Below, piece after piece: positions 34,571 through 46,910 of a stretch of DNA of 64,000 nucleotides (positions are counted from its first letter, which is position 1; each line of letters starts with the position of its first letter). Under the pieces are notes generated by a model. That model was not told the DNA's origin, did not search any database, and saw nothing but the letters and a program-made list of their open reading frames with translations. This DNA is from Gossypium raimondii. Its lineage: Eukaryota; Streptophyta; Magnoliopsida; Malvales; Malvaceae. Where the stretch lies: the NCBI RefSeq assembly GCF_025698545.1, contig NC_068571.1:46223733-46287732 (forward strand), written 5' to 3'. The position numbers and the translations under genes are program-made.

Positions 34571-36790
34571 CTTATGACACTACATGATGAATGGTGGGTA
34601 CTTCTCATGCAAAATGGTGTAGAACACAATAAAACACACCACGTGACAAAATACATAAAAAGACGAAAAGTCTCGAAAATGGCTTGTCTTCTCGGGAATG
34701 ACATATTTGTCGTGTTTGTTCATCCCATAACTTCGCAAACTATATCTAGATCTTCCTTCTACAGGATTTCCTGTTTGATACTCTCGAAATTCTTCGAGTG
34801 CTTTTGCGAAGCTTTTTTCATCCACAATATTGTTGTCCGTTGGTATCTATCAATCTTGCACAGCACAATACATAGGCTTGATGAACCCAATCGGTTAAAA
34901 GGAGGTTTACGAATTTGAACGAGTCAACAATAGTTTCCTTAGTTTGTCCAATATGGGTTACGTAGGAAGGAAGTGACCTTTGAGGGGATCAACATCGATA
35001 GGTTCACATGCCTTGTTTTTAATGGGTCTTGGCAAGAAACACAATTTCTCTTACTAATCTTCCATGCTTCACTTGGTATTCCATGTCTTGAACTAGTTCG
35101 TCCACGTACCTCTTAGGATTGTTTTCCTACGGATTTTCTTTGTATGCTTGGAACTCGCTCGAGGGTTGGACTTTGTTCTTGATGCACAAGGTACTTAAAA
35201 TACCTTTGTACCATTTTGGCTTCATGAACGAGCTCTCGTACAGGGAATAGAAGAAGTTAGTATAAATTTTTGTCGTTGGTGTGAATCCTTTGTTCGTGTA
35301 GGGCCTGTGGAAGAGGAATATTATGTAGGTTTCTTCGATGTAATCTTCACGTCGATCTTTCCATGTCTCAGTGGTTGAGAACCATTCTAGGAAGGTTCTA
35401 AGGGTGTTCCTTGTGGAACGTCCTGTGACCACCCATTGAATGTTCTTCGTTGGAAACTCAATGGCGATTTTGTAAAGTTGGGTTAGGTACCATAACAGTA
35501 AGAGTGCTTCTTTCAGGAGGCTTTGGTAGTACAAGGTGCGAAAGAGGTGGAGGAACGAAAATTTCGGGTTTATGCCTATGGGTCTGATAACACTGTCTCT
35601 GTGCTTTTTTATTACCTTGGACTAATGGTAGAACATTTGTTTGGCTCTGGCTTCAAGGGTTTTACGACCTATGTCATCTTTTGTTTCACTAGGGAGTTAG
35701 TCTAAAAGGTCATTTGAGGAAAGGCAAGTCTAGGTATGAGGTTGTAGAGGTGTTTGAAAAAGAGGGAGAGGAAAAGCATTGGGGATGGTAAGGACCCATA
35801 AACGCGATGGCTGATATTAGTTTAGGCTGAGGAGGTCTGGATAACATGTCCAAGACAATGTTGGTGTTGTCTTTTATATGCTTGAAGGTAAAATTGTACT
35901 GGCTGAACCATTGTGCCCATCTCAGGTGTTGAGCATTGGGTAGTCTCTTTTTGAAATTTAGCATTTGGCTAAAGGCTGCCATGTCATATCCAATAGTAAA
36001 ATGACATCCGATCAATTAAAAATCAAATTTTTGAATGCCATATTTTACCGTTAGTATCTCTTTGAAGGTGGAGTGGTAGTAGATCTATAAGTTCTTGAAG
36101 CGTCTGCTCTTATATCCGCATATTTGTCTTCTTCCGTCTATCTCTTCAAAGAGTACTGCAGACCAAAACTTTTTGCTTGCATTTGTTTGCAGAATCTTGT
36201 GTGATTGTTCACCTTGTGAAGGAATCCTTAAAGTTGGGATCACTGTAAACTTTTCCTTCAGTGTTTTTATGCCTTTGAGTGTTTCTATGTTCACTGGCCT
36301 AGCGATTCCTTTTTCAATGGTTTCTTGAGGGGACTGATTATTCTCGTTAGGTTCGAAATGAACTCACTCAAGTAGTTTACAATTACGAGAAACTGTTGCA
36401 CTTGTCATTTCGTGAGGTTTTCATTCAAGAACTATTGAAGCATTTAGGCGATGCGGGATTGCGCTATGTACTATTTATCTTTCAAGTGCATGCCTAGGAA
36501 GTTGATCTCTAGCGTGCACCACTCTTTGAGTTGAGAAAATCATTTTTACACTCTGTTGAAACATCTTTAAAGTGTTCTTGTTGATACGAGGGTGTCAGAT
36601 CTGTTCATATTGAGAAAAGTCATAGGCAATTTCTTTCTCTCAATTAGCAAATCAACCAAGAATATCAAGACTGTTAATTTGTCCCAACTGTGGGAGTAGC
36701 ACAAAGAGTTGAGTTGTAAATTGGTCAATAGAAAGGTAAAAACGACTTTAAGGTAATTCACTTAAATGATTGTGATTTTGTGTTTTACTT
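34570..36790 (-). pseudogene. Endogenous caulimovirid (plant pararetrovirus) relic: RT end, RNase H and downstream region
   Basis: Read on the minus strand, 36760 to about 36350 looks like the end of a reverse transcriptase with its YxDD core corrupted and several stops. 36294-36085 and 36015-35710 carry RNase H-like text (TNASKKFWSAVLFEE, ICGYKSRRF, LRWAQWFSQYNFTFKHIKD, DMLSRPP) split by stops. 35534-35127 and 34825-34580 are open stretches of the region beyond RNase H. No integrase or chromodomain follows RNase H, which argues for Caulimoviridae and against gypsy; the style is close to the florendovirus group. Movement, coat and protease sequences are not in the window. The copy is broken by many stops and frame changes and is not functional. 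Genus is a guess. Confidence 0.6.
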
Positions 36791-37200
36791 GAATTTTCTT
36801 GACAAGATTGATGTTTTATTAATTCTTTTTGCAGATTGTATTTGCATCTTAAATACTCGACAATAATGCGTTATGCCGGTGAGTTGAGACACAAAAGGTA
36901 GAACCAAGGTATTGTTGACAATCTAACTAGCTAAGGATGTTCCGTGTGGTGGAAATATTAACTTGGTAGATCAGAGTGCTACAAAGACCCCTTTGAAAAT
37001 GCTAAAGGAGTAGAATAATGATATTAAGCCTACTGAGTTATCAATAAGGGAATAAATGCTACAAGCAAGGTACATCTCAAACACATATTTAGTGTTTTAC
37101 ATTATGACTTACCGTTGGCTTGATGAAGACACAAGGACCCTTTCAGAGTTTAAAAGCGAGTAAGCCAAGTGACTTACAAACCAGAGTTAGCGGCAAGACT
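36791..37200. other. Unclassified repeat-like sequence left of an LTR
   Basis: Moderately AT-rich, with no open frame and no recognisable ends. It may belong with 39800-40190 as sequence split by the LTR, since both have a similar purine-rich, GAGGCAAG/GCGGCAAG vocabulary, but no clean junction was found. Confidence 0.3.
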
Positions 37201-39790
37201 TGTAACGCCCCAAAATTTTAATTTTGGGTATTATGAATGTGTGACACAAACATCTATTAGCTTTAGTGGTTATATGTTCTGGGAGTGTTTGGGAAGTCCC
37301 AAATTCAAGCTAGAACTTGGGCAAATTTTGGTATTTTTATAAATAAGCTCTATCTTTAGTCAGCAGGCTTTTAAGTAAAAGTTAGCAAATAATTAACAGA
37401 ATGGGTCTACTGGTTTGGTGCATAAGTGGAGTGTTGGTGTGAGGAAGGTCATGGATTTGAATCTTTGGGACGACAAAGGTTGTATTTTTGCTCCTAATTC
37501 CGGCAAGAGTTGTGCTGAACTGGGTTTCTGAGTGGTAGATGTGTAGCGGGAAGTGAGGGAGCGATTTTAGGAGTGAATTAGGAGCTTATGGGGGAGAATA
37601 TCCAAAATTTGATCACTTTTTCCTTTTTCGAAAAAAAATCATTTTTCTCTCCATCTTTCTGACATTTTCTCTCCCCTATCTCTACCGAATTTTTTTTCTT
37701 CCTTGCTTCTTACTCGATTATCTTTTCTTTTCTTTCCTCTACCGCTGAAATTCCCTTGTTCCCCCTAATCCATTCTTCCCTCTTAATTTCGTAGCATTAA
37801 GCAACACTTTTGCAAATTCAATAAGTTGTTAGGTATCATTTTAAGAGATTATTTTGTGTTCAATAGTCTAATTTCGGGGTGTTGGCAGCAACATTTCGCG
37901 AGAATTAAGGCTCTCGTGATTTTCGTAAACGTACCGATTTGAAGTTTTTAAGGTAAATGTTCATCATTTTATGGGTAAGTATTTTGGTTTCAGGATTTTA
38001 ATTAATCGCGAGATAAGACTGATTATGGTGTTATTTGTTCAATTATAGGTTTTGGAGTGCTCGGGGACTGTTTTAGCATTAAACAAAACTATGTGTGTAC
38101 CCGAAACACAAAAATAAGGGATTTGGCGAAAAGTTAAAATTGCTTGTTGTTTGGATAGCAGCAGTAGGCTAACTTTAAAAAATCATCATAAATTGTGAAA
38201 ATCGAATTAGAGAATGAAAAATATATGGGATTAAAGATATTTGAGTCTAGGTTCTCATAGAAGAAACGAACTAAGCAAAAGAATTTCATATTATGAGATG
38301 TTTGAATTTTAGTGAGACAGGGTTAGAATGATTTCAGAATATCATATCCTTACTTTGAAAAATTATTAAAAATTGTATAAAAATAATTATGGGTTAGAAT
38401 TTATATGTTTAAAATCTTGAATAAGTCTACTTTCAAGAGAAACAAGCGGGAACATCATCTGTATTTTGTATGAGAAGATAATTAATTTTTAGTTCAGAAA
38501 GGTTGAAACTGACAGACAACAGAACAGTGAAAACTTTAAAGAATAAACTGTACTTATTAGCTAAACCAATAATTCTGAAAATTTTATGGTAAGAAGATAT
38601 GTGAGTCTAGTTTCAGGAAAAAAATGTGGATCTTAATTCGAAATTCTGTAACTTAAGATACAAATAATTTAGTAACAATGACTCAAGTAGACAGCTTTGA
38701 AAAATTATATAAGTAAATAGTGGAAACACATATGAATAATTAATTAGCACGGGTTACATTAAAATGGATCACGAGGTCAAGGCCAATTTAAGTCATGTGG
38801 GTCACACGGGCGTGTGGGCCCGCACGGGCGATCATCATGGGCTTGTAGGTCCATTTTCACTATTTGACTGATAAGGTTGCACGGGTCGTCCAAGTCGATT
38901 GTGAACCTACTGTAGGGTCGGTAAGTTTACCTAGACCCCTATTTGACTAAAATAACTGTATAACTGATATGATTAAGCCTGATGATGTCTCACTGATTTG
39001 ATACTGTATGCCCTGTTTGCATGCATTATATTATGTTATAACATATTATATCTGTATATTGCATTACATTGGGTTGGGGGATTATAATGTTCGGAGGAAG
39101 TGTACTGAAAGACCTCGAGCTTAATTTACTGGCGGCTCAGCTGCAAACTACTGTCTAGTGCCGCATTCGGTACTACTTGGAGTGTAAGGATAAGTGGGTT
39201 GATTATATCCCCACATGGAGTGTAGAGTTGGACGGAGATAGTGTTTAGAGGCTGGATGGGTAAGATTTTTGTAACTGCATATTTGTTCTGCATCGACATC
39301 TTGTGATGGGCTAAAGCCCTCTTGCATGATTGTTTTGTACTAAGATGGGCTAAGGCCCAAATCGGGTGATCTTGAAAAAACTTAAGCCTGCATCGTGATT
39401 ATTTGTTTACTGCCTGTTCATTTGTATAGAGATTACACACTGAGTTTACATAAACTCACAATTCTGTTTAATCTGTACAGGTAATCTCTAAATATAGGCG
39501 GATCGATGCAACGGAGATTTCAGTGGTGGCCACACAACTTCTTTTACACTATTTACTACCTATTTATAATTTTACTTTTATTTGGGAATATTTTGCTGTA
39601 ATTATGACCTTTACAAATTTTGGTTTAAAATTTAAATTTTATACGGCTTTATGATTTAAATCTGCTAGTGTTTGGTAAAACTTGAGTTTTCAATTGAAAT
39701 TAATGTTTTATATAAAGTACCACGAATATGCAAACTGTTTAAGAGCTTATTTGTGTGAATCAATAGGATCCCGATCGAGACAAGTCACAA
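37201..39790 (+). mobile_element. LTR of the TGTAACGCCC gypsy-like family, about 2.6 kb
   Basis: The start TGTAACGCCCCAAAATTTT at 37201 is a clear LTR head. 38440-38640 is the inverted homologue of the solo LTR block at 15540-15720. 38790-38840 carries the GC-rich palindrome CACACGGGCGTGTG, typical of cotton gypsy LTRs. No gag-pol follows, so it is a solo or truncated LTR. The right end is approximate because no TG...CA end with a matching target duplication could be identified. Confidence 0.6.
37403..37470 (+). other. tRNA-like A-box/B-box module inside the LTR
   Basis: GGTCTACTGGTTTGGTGC (37405 on) and CATGGATTTGAATCTTTGG (37450 on) are spaced like the pol III boxes of a tRNA. The surrounding stems do not form, so this is not a tRNA gene. 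It resembles the other tRNA-like modules at 17975 and 29698. Confidence 0.4.
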
Positions 39791-40980
39791 TAGAGGCAAG
39801 TAAAAGCGGTGACCTCTTACAATTAAGATGTACAAGAAAAAAATACAGTGCAAGTTAGGCGGCAACAGAGACATAAGACGAGGCAAATGTTCTGAGAGGT
39901 AAAACTACCTTATAGAGAGTAGTTGGCAATCAACCGAGGCATCGAAACCGTTTTGAGATGAGTCAAACCAATGTCATCCTAAAGACGCGACAAGGGTATC
40001 GCTAGAATGGGTGGGAGAGAATGCCACAAGTCGCAGATCAAAACCTATGAACATTGCGCACAGAATGTCTCATAGAGGTCAACTTATTAAATGAGACTCA
40101 TTTGACCCACATGAGCTAACCTAATCTGTCGAACCTATAGAGAAGTCCATCTACTACTAGAATTATCAAGGTAATTAATGTAAATCTTAAAAATGTATAG
40201 AGTATATAATTTAAGTCCCTTAAGACTTTCATCTTGTAGATACACACAAATTTCAATCGTTGATTTAACTCAACTTATAGCGTTAGTTTTGGAGAGATCT
40301 TCTATAAATAAAGACATTCCCCTCATTTGTATTCACTTGGTTGTAATCCTTCATAATAATTTAATACTATTAAGAGCAGTTACTCAAACATTTGGTATGC
40401 ACTATTTTTTTGTGAATTTTTGTTTGTAACTTATTTTGTCTTTCAAGTTTACTTCCACTTTGCTTCAATACCTTAAAATTTCTACAAGAATTCTCATTTT
40501 CCGAGAATAGGCTAACTTAGACAAGATTTAACTCAAGAAATCACTTAAGATTGCGCAGTTTGCAAAACTAAAAATCTAACCCCTTGATACATACATATGT
40601 GATGGGAACACTAGTGTTTATATATTATGTTTTTTTTAACCTCATTAATTATTTGAATTTTTCAATCACTTTAATTTTTATAGCTTGAATATTTCAATAT
40701 TTTAATTTCAAATTTGTTTATTTAAGAATTAAATTATTATATACCATATCTAAAAATTTAATCCCACTTTGTTGATTGTAGTGAGTCGACATATTCTAGT
40801 TTTATCTAATTTGAAACTGTTGAAGTCTCCTAAAGTCGAATCAACCCAAATTCGAAACAATGAACCATCAGGAAAGTCATTAAGCTTAAACCAAAAAACG
40901 ATTTTTTTTTTCTCAGCTACATTGGCTCTTTGCTAAAATCAAGTGGCATTCCAAAAATGAAATATCCCAATGGCGAATAT
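39791..40980. other. Intergenic; possible LTR-like promoter segment near 40290
   Basis: TCTATAAATAAAGAC (40300 on) resembles a TATA element followed by a short leader, as in small LTRs, but no ends were found. 40600-40760 is AT-rich. The last 150-250 bp up to 41126 probably include the 3' UTR of the translocator gene. Confidence 0.35.
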
Positions 40981-41126
40981 GGACCAAAAATTAGAAAACT
41001 AATTTTTTTTAAAAAAGATAGAAATCAAACCAAGCCTACTACTTTTCTGGCCTAAACTGCAAATATGTCCTTCAATTAATGCCATCGAACATTTCCTAAA
41101 CCAATACAAACTTACCGGCTAAACTT

Positions 41127-44100
41127 TCAAGCTGCCTTGGTTTTGGGCTTTATGCGCTTCACCCTTGAGTACAAGAACACTCCAGCAAGAGCAATTCCAG
41201 TGCCTGCCCAAGATATCACCAGAATAACATCTTGATTATATAGAAGCCTTAAAAGGACCAAAACAAACAACAACAAAAAAGACCTTCTCAGTAAAGATCT
41301 ACGTGGAATGTAAATTTTACCGAGAGAGTTAATAGGTGAGACAGGTGTTTTGAAGAATAGAACAGAGCTGACAATAACAACCACCCTCTTCACACAGTTG
41401 CCTACGGAATGAGTAACAGGGGATACCCTTTGCAATATCATATACGAAACCTGCATGATTACAATCGAAAACTAATTAGCTTTGCACTTACTATCATGTG
41501 TGAAGAAAAAAATTAAGGTTACATTAAGAAGGTTTTGGCATTGATTGAAAACGAATACAACATAAAAAAACAAAACAAGAAAACACAAAAGGACATTAGG
41601 ATATCCAACATACTTCCTGAACTCATCTAGCATTCAACATTTTCTCCATTATTTTCAAAAGAAAGGTGTAGCCAAGGTTCCTTAGGTCAAGTACATAGGA
41701 TTTCTTTTCAAATTTGGCTACACAAATTAATTTGAAAATTAAAGCGGATAGATTGAGTATAATGAGAACAATGTAAAACATTAAATAAAAATAATATCAA
41801 GGCACAAACTTTTCATAGATTGTTTTTGATCAGAAAAAACTTTAAAATTTTCAATAAAATGATCCATTTAAATAAAATATCCAAATTATTCAAATTATTA
41901 AAAATTTTCCATGCGTCATGATGTCAAAAGATTTGTGAATTTATTGGTTTTGATTTTGACTTTTTAATAAGAATCTTCTCAAGCTTTGACTAAGGAACCT
42001 TAGCAACGTGTTGCCCCTTTTTTTCTTATTCATTCCCCACAGTTCTAATTCAGAAACCAATGACTTCATGTTCAAGTATGCAGTTCTTAAGGAAGACAGG
42101 AAAAACCATCCAACACCCAACACATCCTCACCTGCTGATAGGCATGGAAGCAAAGAGCAGCAAGTAGAGATCTTACAACAACTTCTTTAACATTCAAACC
42201 CTGTTTGCCAAGATAAAGACATAGCTAAATGAGATGAAAATGTCAACAAGACTTGTTAATCAAATGCAAAATCAGGGTAATTATAGCAACTTTAGCTCAT
42301 TGAGTGTACTCACAGCAGATTGCAAATAGGCAGGGGTAAACTTAACACCCTCCATGAAGATAGCCACAGGGGCTAGCAAGATAAGAGACATAATTGTTAT
42401 TATTGAGAAGAGGGTAATGTTGTCCATCGACTCCTGTCACATAATAACAGCTAGTTATGTGCCAATATTAAAGTTAGTCCCAAATTAGAGAACTATAAAA
42501 AGACCATGTTGCACTCTATGGATCAAATGGTGGATCGAAATGCCACTCGGACAGAGTTAGCACTACAGAGACCAAACACAACAAAGATGAAGTAAAATAA
42601 CCTCTTTATTAACCATGACTTTTTTGCTGAGAACATTACGAGACTGGTTTGTCAAATTCGAAGCCATTGCAGTCCAGAATCCAGCCCTTTATAGATTAAA
42701 GCAAAGGTTATACTCAAAGTTAAAAAGCTAACCAATTCAATAAGCACTTGATATCATGATCTCAGTACCAGAATCAGAAATGTATTGCACATGAACAGTG
42801 TTGTCATGGGCACAAAGTATACCCTAGGTGCCAAACCCTTGTACTGCCTCAGGTGCAAAGTGAAAAAGAAAAAAACAAGGCACTTACTTGCCTGAAGTAA
42901 AGCATAATATGTATGTATTTTTGTAAGTGCTTCTGTGTGTCTAAAGAGTGATCTTGTTCACTCACAAAACATGCAATTTTTCTGTTGGTCAATATGCATG
43001 ATTTCTTATGATCTACAACTGTTGTTGAATACTCAACAATTAAAAAGTAGCGAGTTTGATGCTATCCCTTTCTTACTTGTAAAGGTACATCTAATGAAAA
43101 ATGTGAAACTAAAAGAAAGTAAAGAGAACTTCATTCAGACAGGCATTTTTTATGCTTATCACCTTCTAGAAGAGCATGCCTAGGTGCAACAGGCATGCAA
43201 CTCACCCGAGAGGGTCTGAGGAGGTTTTGCTATCTAGCACTAAGGCGTAATCACACCTAGACGCACACCTTGACAACACTGCGCTTGAAAGAATTTCAAT
43301 GGTTAAATATAGGTATTAGCATATGCATTTTCTAACCAATTGAAAGAGGCCTCAGTGACGGATGCAAGTGCAACTCCTCCAACAATTGGTACAAGGGAAG
43401 CAACTACCCAAAGAGTTGGCAACTGTAACAACAAAACATCATAATCCAGGTTAGAACAGCCAACATGAAATAACACTTTGAACAACTTCAAGAGATATTG
43501 AAGAGCAAAGGAAACTCAAACAGGTATAATTTTTTTACCCATCTAAATTAGGATGTTTTTGATATTTATAGATGAGAAAGTGAAAAAGAAAGAATTGACC
43601 AAAGAAAAGTTAAAAGGAAACCAGACCTCTCCTAGAAACATTGCAGAAAGCACAACTGAGAAAAATGGCTCCATAGCTTTAATCGTGTGAGTGAACGAAA
43701 CAGCCACTTTTCCAAGACTCATATTCGTAAAGAGGTTGCCCAAGGTATGCACCACAGCAAGTGGCAGAATAGCAGCAAGCTGGCAGGAAAAAGTTCAAGA
43801 ATCAGTATCATTTCAGAAAAGAATCACTATTGGCACTGAAACAGTCCAAATACCTGAGCACCATTGATTTTTGGTCTCTTGTACAAATTAAAAGTCCACA
43901 TTATAGTAACAAGTATAGTTCCAACAGCAAACTGAATTGCAGTGACAGTTATAGGGTAATGGAAGGCCTTCAGAACCTGTGCACAACGAAACACAATTCA
44001 ATCACAATTTATTCTCTTCATTATATTCTGAGATTCAATTAGTTACCAAAATTAAAAGTAAATACTGATAAAACAATACTATAATTTATTATAAATGAGC

Positions 44101-44852
44101 ACAAATCTAGAATATGACAACACTAGATCTAACATCCATATAATAATTTTGTTATCCAAAAAAAATAAATATTTTATTATTTTCAATTCTTCAACATAAT
44201 TTGCTTTGCAACCAATCGCTATTTCTTTTTCGACAAAACGGCGTTTAAATAAAATCTTTCATAACTTTGAATTCATTCGATTGCATGTAGTAATCATTTA
44301 GATTGAACTGTAGAATTTCAACTGAATTTACTTTTCCAGCAAAAGATTCTTTACACCTTAAATTCAGCTGATTTCATATTAAAAATAAATAGAATAAAAT
44401 AAAAGGTGAAATCTAAGGAAACTCTAAGTTTTTTTTTTTTTACGAAGAAAGGAGATAAAAAAAAAAAGAACCTGTTTGTTGTAGATATTGAAGTAGATGT
44501 TGAAAATGTACCACAATCCAAACAGCAAACCAAGCTCCAATGTCTTGAGCAAGCTACCTGACTTTCCGGCTTCACCGGCATTCTCGGCCGCCGTTGCTCT
44601 AAGTTGAAGGGGACTGGGTTTAGAAAGAGAAGGAGCGGAGGTCCAGGCCCTGAGAGGCAAAGGCGAGGAGGAAGAGAGATACCAGGATCGCTTAGGGAAA
44701 GAAGGAATGGAGATGGCATTGGTAGAATCAGAAAAATCACGACCTTTGGAAACGCCGCGAATAGGATAAAATGTAGGATTGGAAGCGAAATTCCGGGGCT
44801 TCAGATAAGGATGTGAAGAAGGAGAGGGTAAAGAAAAGGCAGCACTTTGCAT
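41127..44852 (-). CDS. PPT1: Plastid phosphoenolpyruvate/phosphate translocator, 9 exons
   Basis: Minus-strand exons are 44852-44472, 43976-43854, 43779-43627, 43422-43337, 42686-42602, 42433-42314, 42200-42132, 41450-41321 and 41203-41127 (1224 nt, 407 aa), all GT-AG with frame kept. The protein imports phosphoenolpyruvate into plastids in exchange for phosphate, feeding the shikimate pathway; Arabidopsis PPT1 is CUE1. Residues 1 to about 85 are a Ser/Pro-rich transit peptide containing [10 protein letters not shown] and LRAW. The translocator core opens at [20 protein letters not shown]. Conserved blocks include [60 protein letters not shown] and [20 protein letters not shown], followed by [11 protein letters not shown]. 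Length equals the PPT1 norm (about 408). The leader favours PPT1 over PPT2. The fourth intron carries a hAT-type MITE. No frame damage seen. Confidence 0.95.
42796..43281. mobile_element. hAT-type MITE, 486 bp, in intron 4 of the translocator gene
   Basis: Ends are CAGTGTTGTCATGGGCAC (42796) and ACACCTTGACAACACTG (43281), inverted pairs. Flanks are CACATGAA (42788-42795) and CGCTTGAA (43282-43289), an 8-bp target duplication with two mismatches. That is the hAT signature. A sister copy lies at 48368-48804. There is no transposase. The open frame at 42935-43183 is internal filler. Confidence 0.82.
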
Positions 44853-46310
44853 GGTGCTGGTGGTTATAATTTGATGAGAGATCTGAAAGGGAGATTTATG
44901 GAGAGAAATGAAATTAGCTTTGGGGAATCCGTCAAGAAAGAAAGGGGGTTGTTGGAAGCAGCGAGTTTGTAGTGTTGTGCTACTTCCCTTGCAGTCCCTG
45001 AGACAGTGAGGACTCAGGGAAGACTATGAGAATTACAGTATGCTTAAGGACAAAAAAGCTTACCCTAACCTTTTTCTGCACCATTTGAGCGGTGAAATTA
45101 GTGTAAGTGTAAATCATTTTTCAGAAACCAGGATTATTTTGTTTTTATATAAAAATTAATTTAAATTAAATTTAATATTATTATATTATTGGGTTATATA
45201 AATTGTAACGGTTGGATCAAAGTTCGGATAACACGTTTAATTAGACCAAATACATAAAAGGCTCAAATAAGCCCGGATAATACAATGGGTGACAAATTCT
45301 AGTGCATGTCATCGCCCTCAAAATTTTACTTCAAGTGGAACTCGTATTTTCTATTAAAATATTATTTGCTGAGAACTCTTGTATCATTTTTTCTATAAAT
45401 AAGAACTATGAGTTAACCCATTAATATACACTTTTGAGCACCAACATTGTGTTGAAAAATAGTGACAATTTATTTTAAAGAATAAATTCTATTTTCCGCA
45501 AGAATATTCATAGTTTTTGTTTTATAAAAAGAAAGAATTTTCTCACTAAAAGTTAAGTAATTTTTTCATTTTGTGCGATGATTCAATTTGTTTTGAGTTC
45601 ACACTCAAAGCGGTTCAAGGTTTGAGCATAACAGATAAAATCGATCAGTTGAAAATCAAAAAATGACCTAAACCGCTTTCGTACAAAGCACAAGTATAAT
45701 TTTGATTAAAGTTTATTACAACAAATATCACAAGGGCTCGATTTTAAGAAAAAATTTAAACTTCCCCGATTCCTAATAACATTATTTTCTAAATCAATTT
45801 TTTCAACACCTCCAACTCTTAAAAGGAAAAAAGTTCACCCTAAACTCGATTCTAAAATATAATAGGAAACTTGGCTCTGACCTAAATTTAATTTAATTAT
45901 TTTAGTTTGAAGTAAATAAGATTTTTTTGAATTTAGAATTAAAATTTGATATATATTTATATATTTATTTATTGAAAGAAATATATATCATGAGAAATTT
46001 TGTAAATATCTGGCGACGATCTATCCCGACTATGTTTTGTAATTTCACTCGAGTCACATTTAAAAAAAAAAAAATGTACCCTAGGACGAAACCCATCTAA
46101 TTCGATCATTCTTTCATCCCTTGTCTAGAATTATATTATATTATAGATGTCATTATAATATACAATTACCACAAGTTACATTATATGTATTATTTATACT
46201 TAATGAAATGCATACAAACTTTAACAATTCGTTGTATTTAGCTAAAAGTTTGATACTATATTAATAGCTATACTAATAATTACATAATATATTATATATA
46301 AATAGTTATA
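44853..46310. other. Promoter side of the translocator gene, then AT-rich intergenic DNA
   Basis: 44853 to about 45010 looks like 5' UTR and core promoter on the minus strand. From 45120 to 46310 the sequence is AT-rich with no repeat ends or coding frames that I can recognise. The short poly-A-like tract at 46062-46074 is not informative. Confidence 0.4.
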
Positions 46311-46901
46311 GGCAGAATTGCAAAATTTACTTCTTCCTTAACCTTTTATTTTTAAATCTGACTCACAATGTTGTAAATATTTTCAAATGAAACCAAAATG
46401 GATGAAAAGTGAATCAATTAACGGTCAATATTTTTGTCTTCACGCCTCATCAATTGATGTGAACTTTTGAATTAAATTTATTAAAATTTAAAAATATTAA
46501 ATATTATCAAATATTAAAAATATATAAATAAAATAAAATAAAAAACTTAAATTAGAAAAAATCTTTTTTCTCCCTCTCCTTCACGTCTTTCTATTTTCTT
46601 TCTTTTTTTAATTTTTTTTAATCCTCTTCTTATTTCTTTCATTGTTTCTTCTCCCCTCCTCAAAACAAACCCCAACTGCCAGTCGGTGCTCCATCGCTCA
46701 CCCTTGCTGGCCTCTGCTCCTTCAACTGAGGTGGCATGCCACATCAGACAAAAATGTTGATCATTACTTGACTAACGATTTCCATCCATTTTGGCCTTAT
46801 TTAAAAAAATTTCAACGTTGTGGGTGAAATTGCAACAAAAATATATTAAGGGCCAAAGTGAAGACCCCCAAAACATTGAGGGTGAATCTTGTAATTCTGC
46901 C
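46311..46901. mobile_element. Mutator-type MITE, 591 bp, with 9-bp target-site duplication
   Basis: The left end GGCAGAATTGCAAAATTTAC (46311) and the reverse complement of the right end (GGCAGAATTACAAGATTCAC, back from 46901) pair. The arms continue with ACAATGTTG / ACAACGTTG and CCAAAATGGATG in both. Flanks are ATAGTTATA (46302-46310) and ATAGTAATA (46902-46910), 8 of 9 identical, the length expected for Mutator elements. The centre (46555-46700) is strongly CT-rich. Open frames here on either strand are not genes. Confidence 0.82.
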
Positions 46902-46910
46902 ATAGTAATA

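Noticed and set aside
41451..41456. ATG-CAG start for a separate 109-residue protein over the last PPT1 exons
   Set aside because: That ATG is the last intronic sequence before the acceptor (ATGCAG); the reading frame is PPT1 exon 8 read through into an intron.
44351..44740. Second minus-strand frame overlapping PPT1 exon 1
   Set aside because: Alternate frame of the Ser/Pro-rich transit-peptide exon running into the intron; the PPT1 frame is the conserved one.
46547..46827. Arg/Glu/Lys-rich or Pro-rich small proteins on either strand
   Set aside because: They come from the CT-rich core of the Mutator-type MITE, where low complexity opens frames by chance.
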